From Nitrospira lenta (GTDB lineage: Bacteria; Nitrospirota; Nitrospiria; Nitrospirales; Nitrospiraceae), in assembly GCA_945906715.1 (NCBI GenBank), contig CAMDRK010000186.1, positions 1 to 5,669 on the forward strand: DNA of 5,669 nucleotides. Reading direction: 5' to 3'. Within the stretch, counting starts at the first letter, position 1. The number at the start of each line of letters is the position of its first letter. Of the stretch, positions 5,287 to 5,669 are shown one piece after another. The notes below the pieces were generated by a model. It was not told the DNA's origin, did no database searches, and was given only the letters and a program-made list of their open reading frames with translations. A program made the position numbers and the translations under genes.

Positions 5287-5669
5287 ATGCGATATTGGCC
5301 GACAGTCGTCATGGTGTTTCTATTGGCCGGACTCGGCCTGTACCTCTATGCCGTCGAACTTCCGAAGAAGGAGTCGCAGGAGCGGCAAGACACCACCGAA
5401 AAGAAGGTGTTGGTTTTTGACCAGGAAGCCCTCTCCGGGCTCACCATCAAATCCGATCAGCAGGAACTCGTCTTTGCTCGGACTTCTGAGAAGGGCTGGG
5501 TATTGACCGCGCCTCTCAAAACCGACGCCGATCAGCGGGAGGTGCAGAATCTCATCCGGGCCTTGGTCACAGGCACTGTGGCCCGAGTCGTCGAGGACCG
5601 TCCGACCACTCTTGCTCCCTTTGGGCTCGACAACCCGGTGACAACCATCACCGTCGAAGCCGGCGCCGC
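5287..5669 (+). CDS. DUF4340 domain protein, N-terminal part (runs off the window)
   Basis: The reading frame from ATG 5287 is open to the window edge and gives 127 complete residues. An uncleaved signal anchor or signal peptide lies at 5-23 (a hydrophobic run ending LYLYAVELP). A linker rich in Lys, Glu and Gln follows, and then a typical DUF4340 repeat unit: K-x-L-V-F-D, GLTI, G-W-x-L-T-A-P (70-76), a helix REVQNLIRALV, A-R-V-V (99-102), and LAPFGLDNP (109-117). DUF4340 proteins are usually several hundred residues long, so most of it lies outside. It starts four bases after the GldG-like stop, with no clear ribosome binding site, so coupling to upstream translation is likely. DUF4340 genes often follow gldG-like genes in such operons (known from comparative annotation); the protein probably sits on the outer face of the inner membrane. 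Biochemical function is unknown. Confidence 0.85.
   Translation, partial: MRYWPTVVMVFLLAGLGLYLYAVELPKKESQERQDTTEKKVLVFDQEALSGLTIKSDQQELVFARTSEKGWVLTAPLKTDADQREVQNLIRALVTGTVARVVEDRPTTLAPFGLDNPVTTITVEAGA

Noticed and set aside
5258..5506. A forward open frame overlapping the end of the GldG-like gene
   Set aside because: It is an out-of-frame shadow; the true frame from 5287 gives a clear DUF4340 protein over the same bases.

Overview
The window is bacterial, with moderately high GC and close gene packing in its right half. It looks like a Gram-negative environmental bacterium: there is an outer-membrane RlpA-type lipoprotein and a gldA/gldF/gldG-like ABC operon followed by a DUF4340 gene. This combination is common in Nitrospirota, Deltaproteobacteria-like groups and some other non-Bacteroidetes. 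My best guess is a Nitrospira-like organism, but this is inference from gene content and style, not from a marker gene.

Layout. Bases 1-123 hold the last 40 codons of an ABC-transporter ATPase domain that enters from the left edge. It stops abruptly, and the coding-like sequence after it moves through the other two forward frames (about 122-241, then about 242-323). An ATGA start at 320 then opens a further reading frame that carries an amber stop after 17 codons. I read 1-433 as the decayed 3' end of an exporter operon, or as a stretch with assembly errors. On the minus strand follow an RlpA-like lipoprotein (434-1099) and, across a 378-base gene-poor and AT-richer gap, a small secreted protein of unknown function (1478-1822, GTG start).

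From about 1823 to 2017 lies a divergent control region. It has a sigma70-like promoter facing each way and a perfect 12-base GC-rich palindrome that touches the -10 box of the leftward one. The rightward promoter drives a compact operon: a GldA-like ABC ATPase (2018-2998), a GldF-like six-helix permease (2995-3762), a GldG-like membrane-anchored protein (3759-5282) and the start of a DUF4340 protein (5287 to the window edge). Two junctions are ATGA overlaps and the third is a 4-base gap, so the four products are very probably made together.

How they work together. The ATPase and permease should form an ABC-2 type transporter in the inner membrane. The GldG-like and DUF4340 proteins should project large domains to the periplasmic side, forming a four-part envelope complex. 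The substrate is not known. In Flavobacterium the GldA/F/G proteins are linked to gliding motility, but nothing here shows gliding. RlpA acts on peptidoglycan, so the whole neighbourhood has an envelope theme.
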